Assembly: GCF_020559915.1 (NCBI RefSeq)
Contig: NZ_JAJCLZ010000001.1
Span: 186,001 to 250,000 of the forward strand
From: Ruminococcus sp. 210702-SL.1.03
GTDB taxonomy: Bacteria; Bacillota; Clostridia; Oscillospirales; Ruminococcaceae
Length of the DNA: 64,000 bases
Reading direction: 5' to 3'
Of this stretch, positions 51,825 through 60,671 are shown piece by piece. The translations under genes and the position numbers were made by a program. Below the pieces are notes generated by a model. The model was not told the DNA's origin and did not search any database. It saw nothing but the letters and a program-made list of their open reading frames with translations. The number at the start of each line of letters is the position of its first letter. Positions within the stretch are counted from its first letter, which is position 1.

Positions 51825-51861
51825 GGGCGAGCGGGAGAACTTTCCGCCGCCCTTATTTTTT
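51825..51861 (+). terminator. Hairpin between hup and rqcP (attenuator)
   Basis: GGGC-GCGG pairs with CCGC-GCCC, followed by TTATTTTTT. The T tract ends just before the AAGGAG ribosome site of the next gene. Confidence 0.7.
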
Positions 51862-51873
51862 AAGGAGAAAAGT

Positions 51874-52116
51874 ATGAGATTAGACAAATATTTGAAAGTC
51901 ACGCGCATAATCAAGCGGCGCACCGTTGCGAACGAGGCCTGCGACGCGGGCAAGATAGAGGTAAACGGCAAGCCTGCGCGCGCTTCTTACGACGTGAAAG
52001 TCGGCGACGTTATTGCTGTGAACATGGGTCAGCGGCCGCTGAAAGTGGAAGTGCTGAATGTCAGCGAGTACGCCACGAAAGAAAATGCGGCGGAAAACTA
52101 CCGCGTTATAAACTGA
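51874..52116 (+). CDS. rqcP: S4-domain RNA-binding protein RqcP (YabO)
   Basis: An 80-aa protein that is almost entirely one S4 domain: MRLDKYLKVTRIIKRRTVANEACDAGKIEVNGKPA, the usual pattern. In Bacillus, RqcP works with RqcH in adding alanine tails to nascent chains on stalled 50S subunits. AAGGAG precedes the ATG. Conserved neighbour of hup and mazG. A terminator follows. Confidence 0.92.
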   Translation: MRLDKYLKVTRIIKRRTVANEACDAGKIEVNGKPARASYDVKVGDVIAVNMGQRPLKVEVLNVSEYATKENAAENYRVIN

Positions 52117-52117
52117 A

Positions 52118-52158
52118 AAGAAAGACCGCTCGGGGCAGCTCGGACGGTCTTTAATTAT
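52118..52158 (+). terminator. Terminator after rqcP
   Basis: AAAGACCG pairs with CGGTCTTT, followed by AATTATTA. Confidence 0.7.
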
Positions 52159-52187
52159 TAAAAAAGTGTAAAATATCGCAGAAGCCC

Positions 52188-52218
52188 TTGACTTAGAGTA
52201 CACTTCAAGTGGTACAAT
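52188..52218 (+). promoter_or_regulatory. MerR-type promoter with 19-bp spacer
   Basis: TTGACT (52188-52193), 19-nt spacer, TACAAT (52213-52218). The long spacer and the imperfect dyad around GAGTACACTTCAAG are the signature of promoters that MerR-family proteins activate by distorting DNA. Confidence 0.82.
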
Positions 52219-52248
52219 ATTTTTAGCGAGATCAAAGGAGGCGAGCGA

Positions 52249-52623
52249 ATGACCATTAAGGAAGTCAGCGAGAAATTCGGTATTTCGCAGGACACACTGC
52301 GCTACTACGAGCGCGTAGGCATGATACCGCACGTTACGCGCACGGCAGGCGGCATACGAAATTATCAGGAGAGCGACCTTGGCTGGGTGGAAATGGCGCT
52401 TTGCATGAGGAGCGCGGGACTGCCCATCGAAGCCATGATCGAATATGTAAGGCTTTTCCAAGAGGGCGACGAAACCATCCCCGCGAGGCTGCAACTGCTG
52501 CTTGACCAACGTGAAGCGCTCATTGAGCAGCAAGCGCAGATAGACTCAACGCTAAAGCGGTTGAACTACAAAATATCAAGATATGAAAAAGCCATTGAAA
52601 CAGGCGAGCTTACATGGGAGTAA
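52249..52623 (+). CDS. MerR-family transcriptional regulator
   Basis: A 124-aa regulator. The winged-helix part reads MTIKEVSEKFGISQDTLRYYERVGMIPHVTR, followed by GGIRNYQESDLGWVEMALCMRSAGLPIEAMIEYVRL and a dimerising coiled coil. It has no Cys-rich metal loop, so it resembles the AdhR-like group that responds to aldehydes or organic effectors (inference). It probably controls its own promoter and the enzyme gene 29 bp downstream. Confidence 0.92.
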   Translation: MTIKEVSEKFGISQDTLRYYERVGMIPHVTRTAGGIRNYQESDLGWVEMALCMRSAGLPIEAMIEYVRLFQEGDETIPARLQLLLDQREALIEQQAQIDSTLKRLNYKISRYEKAIETGELTWE

Positions 52624-52652
52624 AATATTAAACTAAGTTGGAGGCTGAAAAT

Positions 52653-54401
52653 ATGTATTTAGAGAAAATAAATTTACCTGAGGACGTTAAGAAATTGAAC
52701 ATTGGCGAGATGAAAAAACTTGCAGAGGAAATGAGAAAAGCGCTGCTTTTCAGGCTCAGCAAGCACGGCGGACATTTTGGCCCGAATTTCGGTATGGTGG
52801 AAGCTACCATCGCAATGCACTACGTTTTTAAATCCCCTATCGACAAGATAGTTTACGACGTTTCGCACCAGACGTATCCGCACAAAATGCTGACCGGCAG
52901 AAAGGACGGATACCTGTATGAGGAGCATTTTGACGACATTTCCGGCTACTCGAACCCCGAGGAGAGCGAGCACGATTTCTTCACGGTAGGACACACCTCG
53001 ACATCGGTGAGCCTTGCCTGCGGACTTGCGAAAGCGCGCGACCTCAAGGGCGAAAGCGGCAACATTATAGCCGTCATCGGCGACGGTTCGCTTTCGGGCG
53101 GCGAAGCGCTGGAGGGACTTGACTTCGCGGGAGAAATGAACACAAATCTGATCGTAGTAATCAACGACAACGATATGTCAATCGCAGAAAATCACGGCGG
53201 AATGTATAAGAATTTGAAACTGCTGAGAGATACCGACGGCAAGGCGGAATGCAACATTTTTAAATCAATGGGGCTTGACTACGTTTTCGTGAAAGACGGC
53301 AACGACCTCGAACAGCTTATCGACGCATTCAAGAGTGTAAAGGACAGCGAGCGCCCCATTGCGGTACACATCGTGACTCAGAAGGGCAAGGGTTACAAGC
53401 CCGCCGAGGAGCACAAAGAAAATTGGCACTGGTGTATGCCGTTTGACCCCGAAACCGGCAAGAGCATTTTCGATTTCAACGGCGAGAACTTTGACAGCCT
53501 GACCAGAGATTACCTGCTGAAGAAAATGGCGGCAGACAAGAGCGTTTGCGCGATAACTTCGGCGACCCCGACCGTTTTCGGCTTCACCGAAGACGTCCGC
53601 AAGCAGGCAGGCAAGCAATTTATGGACGTTGGAATCGCAGAGGAGCACGCCGTTGCACTGGCTTCCGGCATTGCGACAAACGGCGGTAAACCTTTTTATG
53701 GCGTTTACAGCACATTTATACAGAGAACTTACGACCAGCTTTCGCAGGATGTCTGCATAAACAACAGCCCTGTGACGATCGCGGTATTTGCGGCTTCTAT
53801 AAAAGGCATGAGCGACATTACACATCTTGGCATATTTGACATACCTATGCTTTCAAATATTCCGAACCTCGTTTACCTTGCGCCGACAACAAAGCAGGAA
53901 TATCTTGCCATGCTCGACTGGGCGATGGAGCAAAAAGAGCACCCCGTGGCGATACGCGTACCGAGCGAGTGCATCGACGGCAAGCCCGCGCCGACCGATT
54001 ACAGCGAGCTGAACAAGTACGAGGTGACCCAGCAGGGCAAGGACATTGCGGTGATCGCGCTTGGCTCTTTCTACCGGCTTGGTGAGCAGGCAGCGGCGGC
54101 GATCGAGCAAAAGATCGGCGTAAAGCCGACGCTAATAAATCCTCGCTTCATCACCGGAATAGACGAGGAGCTTTTGGAAAATATGAAAGCCGACCACAAG
54201 GTAGTTATCACGCTGGAGGACGGTATTCTCGACGGCGGATTTGGCGAAAAGATCTCGCGCTTCTACGGCAGCAGCGACGTTAAAACGCTGAATTTTGGCT
54301 TAAAGAAAGAGTTTCTTGACCGCTACAACGTTGAGGATATTCTCAAGGAAAACCACCTAACGCCCGAGCAGATCGCTGAGGACGCTGCGGCGCTCATATA
54401 A
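52653..54401 (+). CDS. DXS-like transketolase-family enzyme with altered acceptor site
   Basis: A 582-aa thiamine-diphosphate enzyme resembling 1-deoxy-D-xylulose-5-phosphate synthase. HGGHFGPNFGMVEATIAMHYVF, VSHQTYPHKMLTGR and GHTSTSVSLACGLAKA match DXS, and the cofactor motif GDGSLSGG...NDND and the EEHAVALASG Glu are present. DXS normally has a DRAG motif here binding the glyceraldehyde-3-phosphate phosphate; this protein reads IAVFAASIKGMSDITHLG instead, so both Asp and Arg are lost. It is also about 40 residues short. It follows a MerR regulator, suggesting induced rather than housekeeping expression. I would not call it dxs. GGAGG fits ATG 52653. Confidence 0.82.
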   Translation: MYLEKINLPEDVKKLNIGEMKKLAEEMRKALLFRLSKHGGHFGPNFGMVEATIAMHYVFKSPIDKIVYDVSHQTYPHKMLTGRKDGYLYEEHFDDISGYSNPEESEHDFFTVGHTSTSVSLACGLAKARDLKGESGNIIAVIGDGSLSGGEALEGLDFAGEMNTNLIVVINDNDMSIAENHGGMYKNLKLLRDTDGKAECNIFKSMGLDYVFVKDGNDLEQLIDAFKSVKDSERPIAVHIVTQKGKGYKPAEEHKENWHWCMPFDPETGKSIFDFNGENFDSLTRDYLLKKMAADKSVCAITSATPTVFGFTEDVRKQAGKQFMDVGIAEEHAVALASGIATNGGKPFYGVYSTFIQRTYDQLSQDVCINNSPVTIAVFAASIKGMSDITHLGIFDIPMLSNIPNLVYLAPTTKQEYLAMLDWAMEQKEHPVAIRVPSECIDGKPAPTDYSELNKYEVTQQGKDIAVIALGSFYRLGEQAAAAIEQKIGVKPTLINPRFITGIDEELLENMKADHKVVITLEDGILDGGFGEKISRFYGSSDVKTLNFGLKKEFLDRYNVEDILKENHLTPEQIAEDAAALI

Positions 54402-54434
54402 AAATATTAAACCGAGCAAATCAATTATTCTGAC

Positions 54435-54481
54435 TAAAAAAAGGCAGTACCGCGAAAAATGCGGCGCTGCCTTTTGCTTTT
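54435..54481. terminator. Bidirectional terminator
   Basis: GGCAG-CCGC pairs with GCGG-CTGCC. T tracts are on both sides; it serves the DXS-like gene and the esterase gene. Confidence 0.8.
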
Positions 54482-54494
54482 GATCGGTAGATTT

Positions 54495-55334
54495 TCAGCT
54501 CTTCATCCAGTCGATGCAGTCCTGCACCCACTCGGCGGCTTTCGGCTGATTGTGACCCTCCCAAGTCGCGGTGGTGTCGTCGCAAAGCGAAAGTCCGTGG
54601 CCGCCCGAGGGGTAAATGTGCGCCTCGAACGGAATTTTGTTCGCCGAAAGCGCGGTCGTGTAATAAAGCGTGTTCTCGACGGGCACACAGCCATCGTCGG
54701 CGCAGTGCCAAATGAACGTGCGCGGGGTATGCTCGCCAACGCGCTTATCCATAGAGAGAAATTCGCGAAGTTCGGGGTCGTCTTTGTGCTGGAGTAGGTT
54801 GGCGATCGAACCTTCATGAGTCAGTTTTGGGTCTGAAAGGATAACGGGATAGCAGAGCACCGAGCCGTTCACACGCAGAGTTTCACTGTCACAGCCGAGC
54901 GTTTCCGCCAGCAATGGCATATTCCAAAGGTTCGCCATGCTTGCCGCGAGGTGACCGCCCGCCGAGAAACCCATTACGAAGATCTTGTCGGGGTCGATGT
55001 CGAAATTATCGGCGTTATCGCGAACGTACTTCACCGCCGCCGCACATTCGAGCAGGTCGGTAGGGAATTTTTTACCGCAGCAGGAATAACGAAGCACGAA
55101 CGCCGCAAATCCTGCACCCAAAAAGCGGTAAGCCACCGGGTCAGCCTCGCGCTCGGAGCACCAATCGTAGCCGCCGCCCGGACAGATTACCACCGCTCCC
55201 CGCTTGCGCGAGCCTGTCTCCTCGTACACCTTCGGCACGAAACAGCTCAGCGTCGGCTGGTAATTCGGGTCTTCAAGTCCTGCTTTTGCGTAATCAACTT
55301 TAATATCAACTATTTCCATATCTGTCACTCTCAT
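54495..55334 (-). CDS. Alpha/beta-hydrolase esterase (acetyl-xylan esterase/BD-FAE-like)
   Basis: A 279-aa hydrolase with the catalytic triad of the esterase/lipase fold: nucleophile Ser in GFSAGGHLAAS (near residue 124), Asp in HCADDGCVPVEN (near 211) and His in PSGGHGLSL (near 241). PGGGYDWCS is the oxyanion loop. The small size and motif set fit intracellular carbohydrate esterases that remove acetyl or feruloyl groups from xylo-oligosaccharides; substrate is inferred. Start 55334 overlaps the upstream stop (ATGA). ATG 55319 is an alternative. Confidence 0.88.
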   Translation of the reverse strand: MRVTDMEIVDIKVDYAKAGLEDPNYQPTLSCFVPKVYEETGSRKRGAVVICPGGGYDWCSEREADPVAYRFLGAGFAAFVLRYSCCGKKFPTDLLECAAAVKYVRDNADNFDIDPDKIFVMGFSAGGHLAASMANLWNMPLLAETLGCDSETLRVNGSVLCYPVILSDPKLTHEGSIANLLQHKDDPELREFLSMDKRVGEHTPRTFIWHCADDGCVPVENTLYYTTALSANKIPFEAHIYPSGGHGLSLCDDTTATWEGHNQPKAAEWVQDCIDWMKS

Positions 55335-56518
55335 TCTGCATTTGTATCATTTGAAATCTCTGACGAGCCGTCACCCTGCGCACCTACCGAAAGCACGAAC
55401 TCCTCGGTCGGTGCGACGGTTACGATATATCCGTCGGAATTATTTCCGGAAATTATGCACGGGCACTCATTGCCCTCGCCGTCGGCGGGTATCTGAACAT
55501 CGGTAGTTTCCATTCCTGAATCTGCTATATAGTACAGTACCTGACATCCAACGCTGGTCTGCACGCTCAGCGGTGAATCGAAACTGTACGATTTTATGTA
55601 CTCTTGGAACTCCTCAAAAGTCAGCCCCTGCTCCTGCATCACTGCCGCCGCAGCCCTGCCGACGTAGCGAAAATGCGCTACGTTGTAAGCGTAGCCAGTC
55701 TGCTTATCTGCGCCCTCTGGATAACGAAGCACAAATCCATATTTGTAAGCATTTTCCGCAAACCATGCGTAATCGCCTTTGCCGTCAAAAGCCGTCACCC
55801 CGCCGACGTCGTCGAGATACAGCCCTAGGTCGATCTCCAGACCGTCCTCGTGGTCGGCACAGGTCTTTTCCTCAGCGGGCTGCTCGATCAACTGCGGCTC
55901 GACCCAATTGCCGTAATCGTCATAGTAGCCCTCGGTGTACTGCGGCTCTTTTTCCGCCTGCGGCGCGGTGTACGCCTGCGTGAGCATAATCGTCCGCAGA
56001 CCCGTTTTGTCATAAAAATCGCTGAGCATCTGATTCAGCGGCTGGAGAAGAGCCTTGTCCGCCTTCATTTTCGAGTCCGCCGCCGATGCGATCTGCAAGC
56101 CCTCGCTGTTAAAAAGGCTGCTGTAAACGCTCTCAAGCTGCGGTGCGGGATAGCCGAGATCTTCACTGTAAAGTCCGAGCGGGCCGTAGTTCATCTGTTT
56201 GGAATTTACCGTAACGTATGTAAAATTCTGCGTTAGCGCGTCAACGTCAACGCTTTCTGCGGGCGCGAGCGATTCCTCAGAGCTTACCGCCGAAGTCTGC
56301 GGCTTTATCTCTTTGCGGTCGTTGCCGAGCGCGACTTTTACCAGCCAGCCAGCCAGCGCCGCAAACATCAGCACCACCAATAGGATCAGCAGTACCGTAG
56401 CCGCTCCTCCGCCCTGTTTTTTCGGCGGCTGACGTCTTGCGGGGCGCTCTGCCGCGACATTTGCGGGGCGAACTTTCACGCGCGTGGGTCTATTTCTATT
56501 ATCTGTATTTTTTGCCAT
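55331..56518 (-). CDS. VanY-family D-Ala-D-Ala carboxypeptidase-like membrane protein, probably inactive
   Basis: A 395-aa protein. One membrane helix (VLLILLVVLMFAALAGWLV, near residues 41-59) is followed by a Ser/Glu linker and an M15B-type domain. The zinc motif reads CADHEDGLEIDLGLYL, keeping His and Asp, but the usual E-x-W-H is YNVAHFRYVG, so the catalytic Glu is Asn. The extra C-terminal part (about 100 residues, ending QGDGSSEISNDTNAE) is not in typical VanY. Probably a substrate-binding remnant or regulator (inference). GAGG precedes ATG 56518. It is translationally coupled to the esterase. Confidence 0.82.
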   Translation of the reverse strand: MAKNTDNRNRPTRVKVRPANVAAERPARRQPPKKQGGGAATVLLILLVVLMFAALAGWLVKVALGNDRKEIKPQTSAVSSEESLAPAESVDVDALTQNFTYVTVNSKQMNYGPLGLYSEDLGYPAPQLESVYSSLFNSEGLQIASAADSKMKADKALLQPLNQMLSDFYDKTGLRTIMLTQAYTAPQAEKEPQYTEGYYDDYGNWVEPQLIEQPAEEKTCADHEDGLEIDLGLYLDDVGGVTAFDGKGDYAWFAENAYKYGFVLRYPEGADKQTGYAYNVAHFRYVGRAAAAVMQEQGLTFEEFQEYIKSYSFDSPLSVQTSVGCQVLYYIADSGMETTDVQIPADGEGNECPCIISGNNSDGYIVTVAPTEEFVLSVGAQGDGSSEISNDTNAE

Positions 56519-56558
56519 CAAGGCTGCCTCACTTTCTGAAAAATTTCTACACAAATCT

Positions 56559-56587
56559 ATTATATCACATTCCGCCGCAAATGTGAA
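56559..56587 (-). promoter_or_regulatory. Promoter of the VanY-like/esterase operon
   Basis: Minus strand: TTCACA (56582-56587), 17-nt spacer, TATAAT (56559-56564). Confidence 0.7.
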
Positions 56588-56639
56588 TACCTGCAGGCAA
56601 ATCATAAGATTTATTTAATATTTTGTACATCTTTCACAA

Positions 56640-56677
56640 TAAAAAGACCGCCAAGGGCGCGCACCCGCAGCGGTCTG
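56640..56677 (-). terminator. Terminator of the GH2 gene
   Basis: AGACCGC pairs with GCGGTCT, followed by TTTTATTG on the minus strand. Confidence 0.8.
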
Positions 56678-56689
56678 GTTCGCTATAAA

Positions 56690-59434
56690 TTATCTCACAT
56701 TGCATTTTTTAACATAGCCGACTACCGAGCATATGAACTGCCTGCCCTCGGGCGAAGCCGCCAGCTTTTCAAAGTCGCAGTTGCAGACAACAACTTTGCC
56801 GTCCAAATAATTGTACTCGTACATCAGAGCGAGGTCGTGGTTGCGCTCGAAATTGTCGATGGTGCGGACGATTACGCGCTTGCCCTCGGCGCTGCCGTCA
56901 AGTATCTCGCTGCGCGAATTTGAAACTATCTCCCACCACTGCGGCGTTGAGAATTTCTCGCTCGGGAAATCCGCGAGCGCGGGATGCTGTGCGTCGATCA
57001 GCAGACCCATCGTGCCGACCGGCTCGGGCTTTTTCATCATTTCCGAGATCAGACGGAACATATGGTAGCACCAGAAATCCTGACAGTAATAGCCCTCGAT
57101 CGAGTTCGCAATGTCGCCGAGCTGCGGCACGATGAGCACCGTTTTGCCCGCCGCAAGCAGCTTTTCCGCCTCGGCGTCCAGCTTCTCGAACATATACGCG
57201 CCCGCCGTGTCAACGCTTTCGCGCTTCGGGTACGCCATCAGCGTGTAGTGGTTGCGAATGTCGGTGTCCTCGACGGCTAGGGCGAGGGTCAGCTTTTTCG
57301 GCGCTTCAAACTCTGGTATCTGCGCCGCGAGCCTGCCCAGCGCGATGTAATTTTCCGCGGTCTTGGGCACTTGCCCGCTCAGTCTTGCAAGCTCAGTGCC
57401 GCACTCGCAGGTCAGCACAGCTGTGAATTTCTTGCCGCAAACGCCGCTCGGGCGGTAGTTGGCAAGGCGAATTTCCGCCGCAAAACCCTCGCCGCTTTCC
57501 AAATTATAGTCTTCAAATTCAGCCAATATTACCGCATCGTTGCAAAACTCGCGCCACTCTTCGGGCGAGCAGATGCCCTTTTCGTCCATGAAAGCGTCCA
57601 GCACGCCGACCAGCGCCGTACCCTGTCCGCTAAAGTCTTGGATATCCAGTACTTGGAAGCCGCCAAGCGACTGCGAGCGGAAGATCGACTCCATTTCCTC
57701 TTTATAGCACTGCACCGCGAGCGCACCCGAGGCCTCGAAATAATCGTGAGCCAGCGGCAGCAGACCCTTTTCATCGAGCCGTTCTCTGAAAACCTCGAAA
57801 TTACGCGCTTTGAGCGAGCCTGTGTACTTCTCTATCTCGTCAAAATTCGGATAAGTTTCGTACTGACCTATCTCGTGGGTAACTATCGGCACATCGGGCA
57901 CGAAGTCGGCGTCCGCTTCCGAAGCCTTGACCGTTTTCATCGTAGTTCCGTACTGTATCTGCACCGTGCCGTCCTCGCTGACCTCGGTCGCCGAAGCCGC
58001 GCGGGTGGGGTGGACTATGCTGTCATAATTGTGCGTAGTCGCGGGCTTATCGATCTGGATATGGCCGAGCGGAGCGTCGCACATGGCGTACGAGCCGCGA
58101 ATAAGTCTGTCGTTGGCAAGGCGCACGCCTACGAAGAAATCATCGTTCTCAATGACGTTCGGAAACCACTGGAAATTGTTAGAACCCTGCGTGTAAAGAT
58201 GGCGGCTGTCGCGCGATTTGTACGCGCCGATAATCTCGTTCAGCCGCTCCTTGCTGCCCCAAAGCTCGTTGCCCATCGACATCATGCAGTACGAGGGGTG
58301 GCTGCCGAAAGCGTCGAGCATACGGAAGCCCTCGGCTATCAGGAAATTCTGCTCCTCTTCGTTAAAGCCCTCCTCGCCAGGCGCTTGTATCGTGCCCCAA
58401 AAAGGAAGCTGCGGCTCCATGTAGATGCCGAGCATATCCGCTGCGATGAAAGCCGCTTCGGGCGGGCAGCAGGTGTGGAATCTGTAATGATTCATGCCGT
58501 ATGATCTGGAAATTTTCAGCACGCGCAGCCACTCGTCAACGGTGGTGGGCGCGTAGCCGGTCAGCGGGAAGATCATGCCGTCATGCTTGCCGCGCAGGAA
58601 TGTCTTTCTGCCGTTGATGTAAAATTTATCCTTAACAGCCTTAAACTCGCGCAGACCCGCTATGATCTCGTAAACGTCGCCGCCTATGTCGATCTTGATG
58701 TTGTAAAGCTCAGGGCTGTACTCGTCCCATGTGCGCGCGTCCTCGCCTAAGGGCAGGGTCGCAATAAGCTCGCCGCCCGTGAAAATTGCGTTTACCGCCG
58801 AGGGCCTGTGCACCGCCTTGCCCTCGGGAGCGTTGAAGCTTTCGGCAGAGATCACCGCCTTGCCGCTCTCCGCGCCCTTGATCTTCGCGACCACGCGGAA
58901 CGCTTTTTCCTCAAACAGCGGGTAGATCTTCACCTCGTCGGCGTAAGCCGCGCCGTAGATCTTTACAGCCATCTCGCCCGTGATGCCGTTCCAGTTGGTC
59001 TGCGTGTCGGGCGAGGTGAGGTGGCCGCCCTTGGTCGGGTAGCCGACGTTTGAAACGCAAACGGTTATCTCCTGCCCGCCGCCCTTGACGTACTTCGTGA
59101 TGTCGTAAACGTGCGGAGAAACTAGGCTGTTCTGCGTTCCGACATACTCGCCGTCGATGTAAAGTTTGGTTATGCGGGTGCGCTCGAAAACGAGCTTCGC
59201 GGTCTTGCTGACCGCCGCGCTGAGGTCGGCTTTGCGGGTAAACCACGCGTCGCCCTCGAAAAGCTTGGTATCGGTGAGAAAGCCCTCTTCGCGCGCGGGG
59301 TTATCCTCGCCCTTGCCCGCATGCGAGGTAGTGTCGGGCAGAGTTATGGTGTCGTCGAACTGCGGCAGCACTCCCCTGCATTTTTTATCGAGCGCCAGCC
59401 GCCACTCGCCCGAAAGGTCTATACGGTCTGTCAT
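56690..59434 (-). CDS. GH2-family glycoside hydrolase (substrate uncertain)
   Basis: A 914-aa enzyme with the GH2 domain order: N-terminal jelly roll (LSGEWRLALDKKCRG ... DITKYVKGGGQEITVCVSN), Ig-like domain (YNIKIDIGGDVYEIIAGLREF), TIM barrel (KTFLRGKHDGMIFP ... MNHYRFHTCCPPEAAFIAADMLG), and a long C-terminal region. The acid/base Glu is in SMGNELWGS (near residue 395), and the nucleophile is probably in VTHEIGQYETYP (near 524). The HEIGQY form is not that of LacZ, so galactosidase activity should not be assumed. No signal peptide, so cytosolic. AAAGGA precedes the ATG. Confidence 0.88.
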   Translation of the reverse strand: MTDRIDLSGEWRLALDKKCRGVLPQFDDTITLPDTTSHAGKGEDNPAREEGFLTDTKLFEGDAWFTRKADLSAAVSKTAKLVFERTRITKLYIDGEYVGTQNSLVSPHVYDITKYVKGGGQEITVCVSNVGYPTKGGHLTSPDTQTNWNGITGEMAVKIYGAAYADEVKIYPLFEEKAFRVVAKIKGAESGKAVISAESFNAPEGKAVHRPSAVNAIFTGGELIATLPLGEDARTWDEYSPELYNIKIDIGGDVYEIIAGLREFKAVKDKFYINGRKTFLRGKHDGMIFPLTGYAPTTVDEWLRVLKISRSYGMNHYRFHTCCPPEAAFIAADMLGIYMEPQLPFWGTIQAPGEEGFNEEEQNFLIAEGFRMLDAFGSHPSYCMMSMGNELWGSKERLNEIIGAYKSRDSRHLYTQGSNNFQWFPNVIENDDFFVGVRLANDRLIRGSYAMCDAPLGHIQIDKPATTHNYDSIVHPTRAASATEVSEDGTVQIQYGTTMKTVKASEADADFVPDVPIVTHEIGQYETYPNFDEIEKYTGSLKARNFEVFRERLDEKGLLPLAHDYFEASGALAVQCYKEEMESIFRSQSLGGFQVLDIQDFSGQGTALVGVLDAFMDEKGICSPEEWREFCNDAVILAEFEDYNLESGEGFAAEIRLANYRPSGVCGKKFTAVLTCECGTELARLSGQVPKTAENYIALGRLAAQIPEFEAPKKLTLALAVEDTDIRNHYTLMAYPKRESVDTAGAYMFEKLDAEAEKLLAAGKTVLIVPQLGDIANSIEGYYCQDFWCYHMFRLISEMMKKPEPVGTMGLLIDAQHPALADFPSEKFSTPQWWEIVSNSRSEILDGSAEGKRVIVRTIDNFERNHDLALMYEYNYLDGKVVVCNCDFEKLAASPEGRQFICSVVGYVKKCNVR

Positions 59435-59475
59435 ATGAATAAATCCTTTCTGTATGTACTAATATATTCACATTT

Positions 59476-59504
59476 ATTATATCACACAAAAGTGCGGTTT
59501 GCAA
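59476..59504 (-). promoter_or_regulatory. Promoter of the GH2 gene
   Basis: Minus strand: TTGCAA (59499-59504), 17-nt spacer, TATAAT (59476-59481). Confidence 0.75.
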
Positions 59505-59524
59505 GAGTGATTTTATATCAATTA

Positions 59525-59570
59525 TAAAAAAATGAAAGTCCATTAGTGCAAATTCGCCAATGGACTTTCG
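59525..59570 (-). terminator. Terminator after mnmA
   Basis: GAAAGTCCATT pairs with AATGGACTTTC, followed by ATTTTTTTAT on the minus strand. Confidence 0.85.
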
Positions 59571-59580
59571 TTTGATGATC

Positions 59581-60660
59581 TTAAAGTATAGTTCCGCCGC
59601 CTACTACGTATTCGCCGCTGTAAAATACTACCGCCTGCCCCTTTGAGATAGCCTTGTGCGGGGTATCGAAAACAACGCGCACGCCGCGCTCGTCAGGGTA
59701 GAGTGTACATGGCACATCCTGCTGATGGTAGCGCGTCTGCGCGGTACAGCGGTAAGGCTCTTTCAGCTCGTCGAACATGATGAAATTCACATCGCCCGCC
59801 GTAAGCTCTTCTCGCGCGAGCTGTTCCGCCGTGCCGAGCACCAGCACGTTATCCGCCGTGTTTTTCTCGACAACGAAAAGCGGCTGCGAGTAGGAAACGC
59901 CCACTCCCCTGCGCTGACCTATCGTGTAATTTATCAGTCCGCGGTGCTCGCCGAGAAACGTACCGTCGGTAAGGCGTATCTCGCCGTGTTTCTGCTCGCC
60001 CTCGCGCTCGGTGATGAACTTTGCGTAGTCGCCGTCGGGGATAAAGCAGATGTCCTGACTGTCGGGCTTTTTGGCATTTATCAGCCCGTTCGCCTCGGCC
60101 TTCGCGCGTATCGCCTCCTTGCTCATACCGCCGCAGGGAAAAAGCGTGTGCGCGAGCTGATCCTGCGTCATGCCGTAGAGCACATAGCTTTGATCCTTAG
60201 CGCGGTCGGGCGAGCGTTTCAGCAGCCATCTGCCGCTTTCCTCGCAGTATTCGCGCTGAACGTAGTGCCCCGTAGCGATGTAATCAAAATCCAGCAGGCG
60301 AGCGCGGTCGAGAAAGCTGCCGAATTTTAGGTGCTTGTTGCACTCGATACACGGGTTCGGCGTGCCGCCCTCGAGATATGTGTTGACAAAATTATCTATC
60401 ACCATTTCTTTGAAACGGTCGGAAAGGTTAAAGACGTGAAAATCTATCCCCAGCTTGAAAGCGACGAACCGCGCGTCCTCGATGTCGTTGAGCGAACAGC
60501 AGGTCTTGCTGCGCTCCAGCCCGATGTCCTCGTTATTGTAAAGGTGCATGGTCGCGCCCGCGCACTCATAGCCCTGCTCCAGCAGCAGCTTCACCGCCGC
60601 CGAGCTGTCCACGCCGCCGCTCATAGCGACGAGCACTCTTTTTTTCTTTTCATTTTCCAT
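59581..60660 (-). CDS. mnmA: tRNA-specific 2-thiouridylase MnmA
   Basis: A 359-aa enzyme that thiolates U34 in Lys, Glu and Gln tRNAs, using sulfur relayed from a cysteine desulfurase. PP-loop AMSGGVDSSAAVKLL at residues 12-26; first catalytic Cys in GTPNPCIECNKHLKFG (near 100); second Cys in DSQDICFIPDGDY (near 200); C-terminal barrel with YTIGQRRGVG and TARVRYHQ-like QTRYHQQDVP. ATG 60660 has AAGGA upstream and gives normal length. It is 11 bp after the phosphoesterase gene. Confidence 0.96.
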   Translation of the reverse strand: MENEKKKRVLVAMSGGVDSSAAVKLLLEQGYECAGATMHLYNNEDIGLERSKTCCSLNDIEDARFVAFKLGIDFHVFNLSDRFKEMVIDNFVNTYLEGGTPNPCIECNKHLKFGSFLDRARLLDFDYIATGHYVQREYCEESGRWLLKRSPDRAKDQSYVLYGMTQDQLAHTLFPCGGMSKEAIRAKAEANGLINAKKPDSQDICFIPDGDYAKFITEREGEQKHGEIRLTDGTFLGEHRGLINYTIGQRRGVGVSYSQPLFVVEKNTADNVLVLGTAEQLAREELTAGDVNFIMFDELKEPYRCTAQTRYHQQDVPCTLYPDERGVRVVFDTPHKAISKGQAVVFYSGEYVVGGGTIL

Positions 60661-60671
60661 AGTATTTTTCC

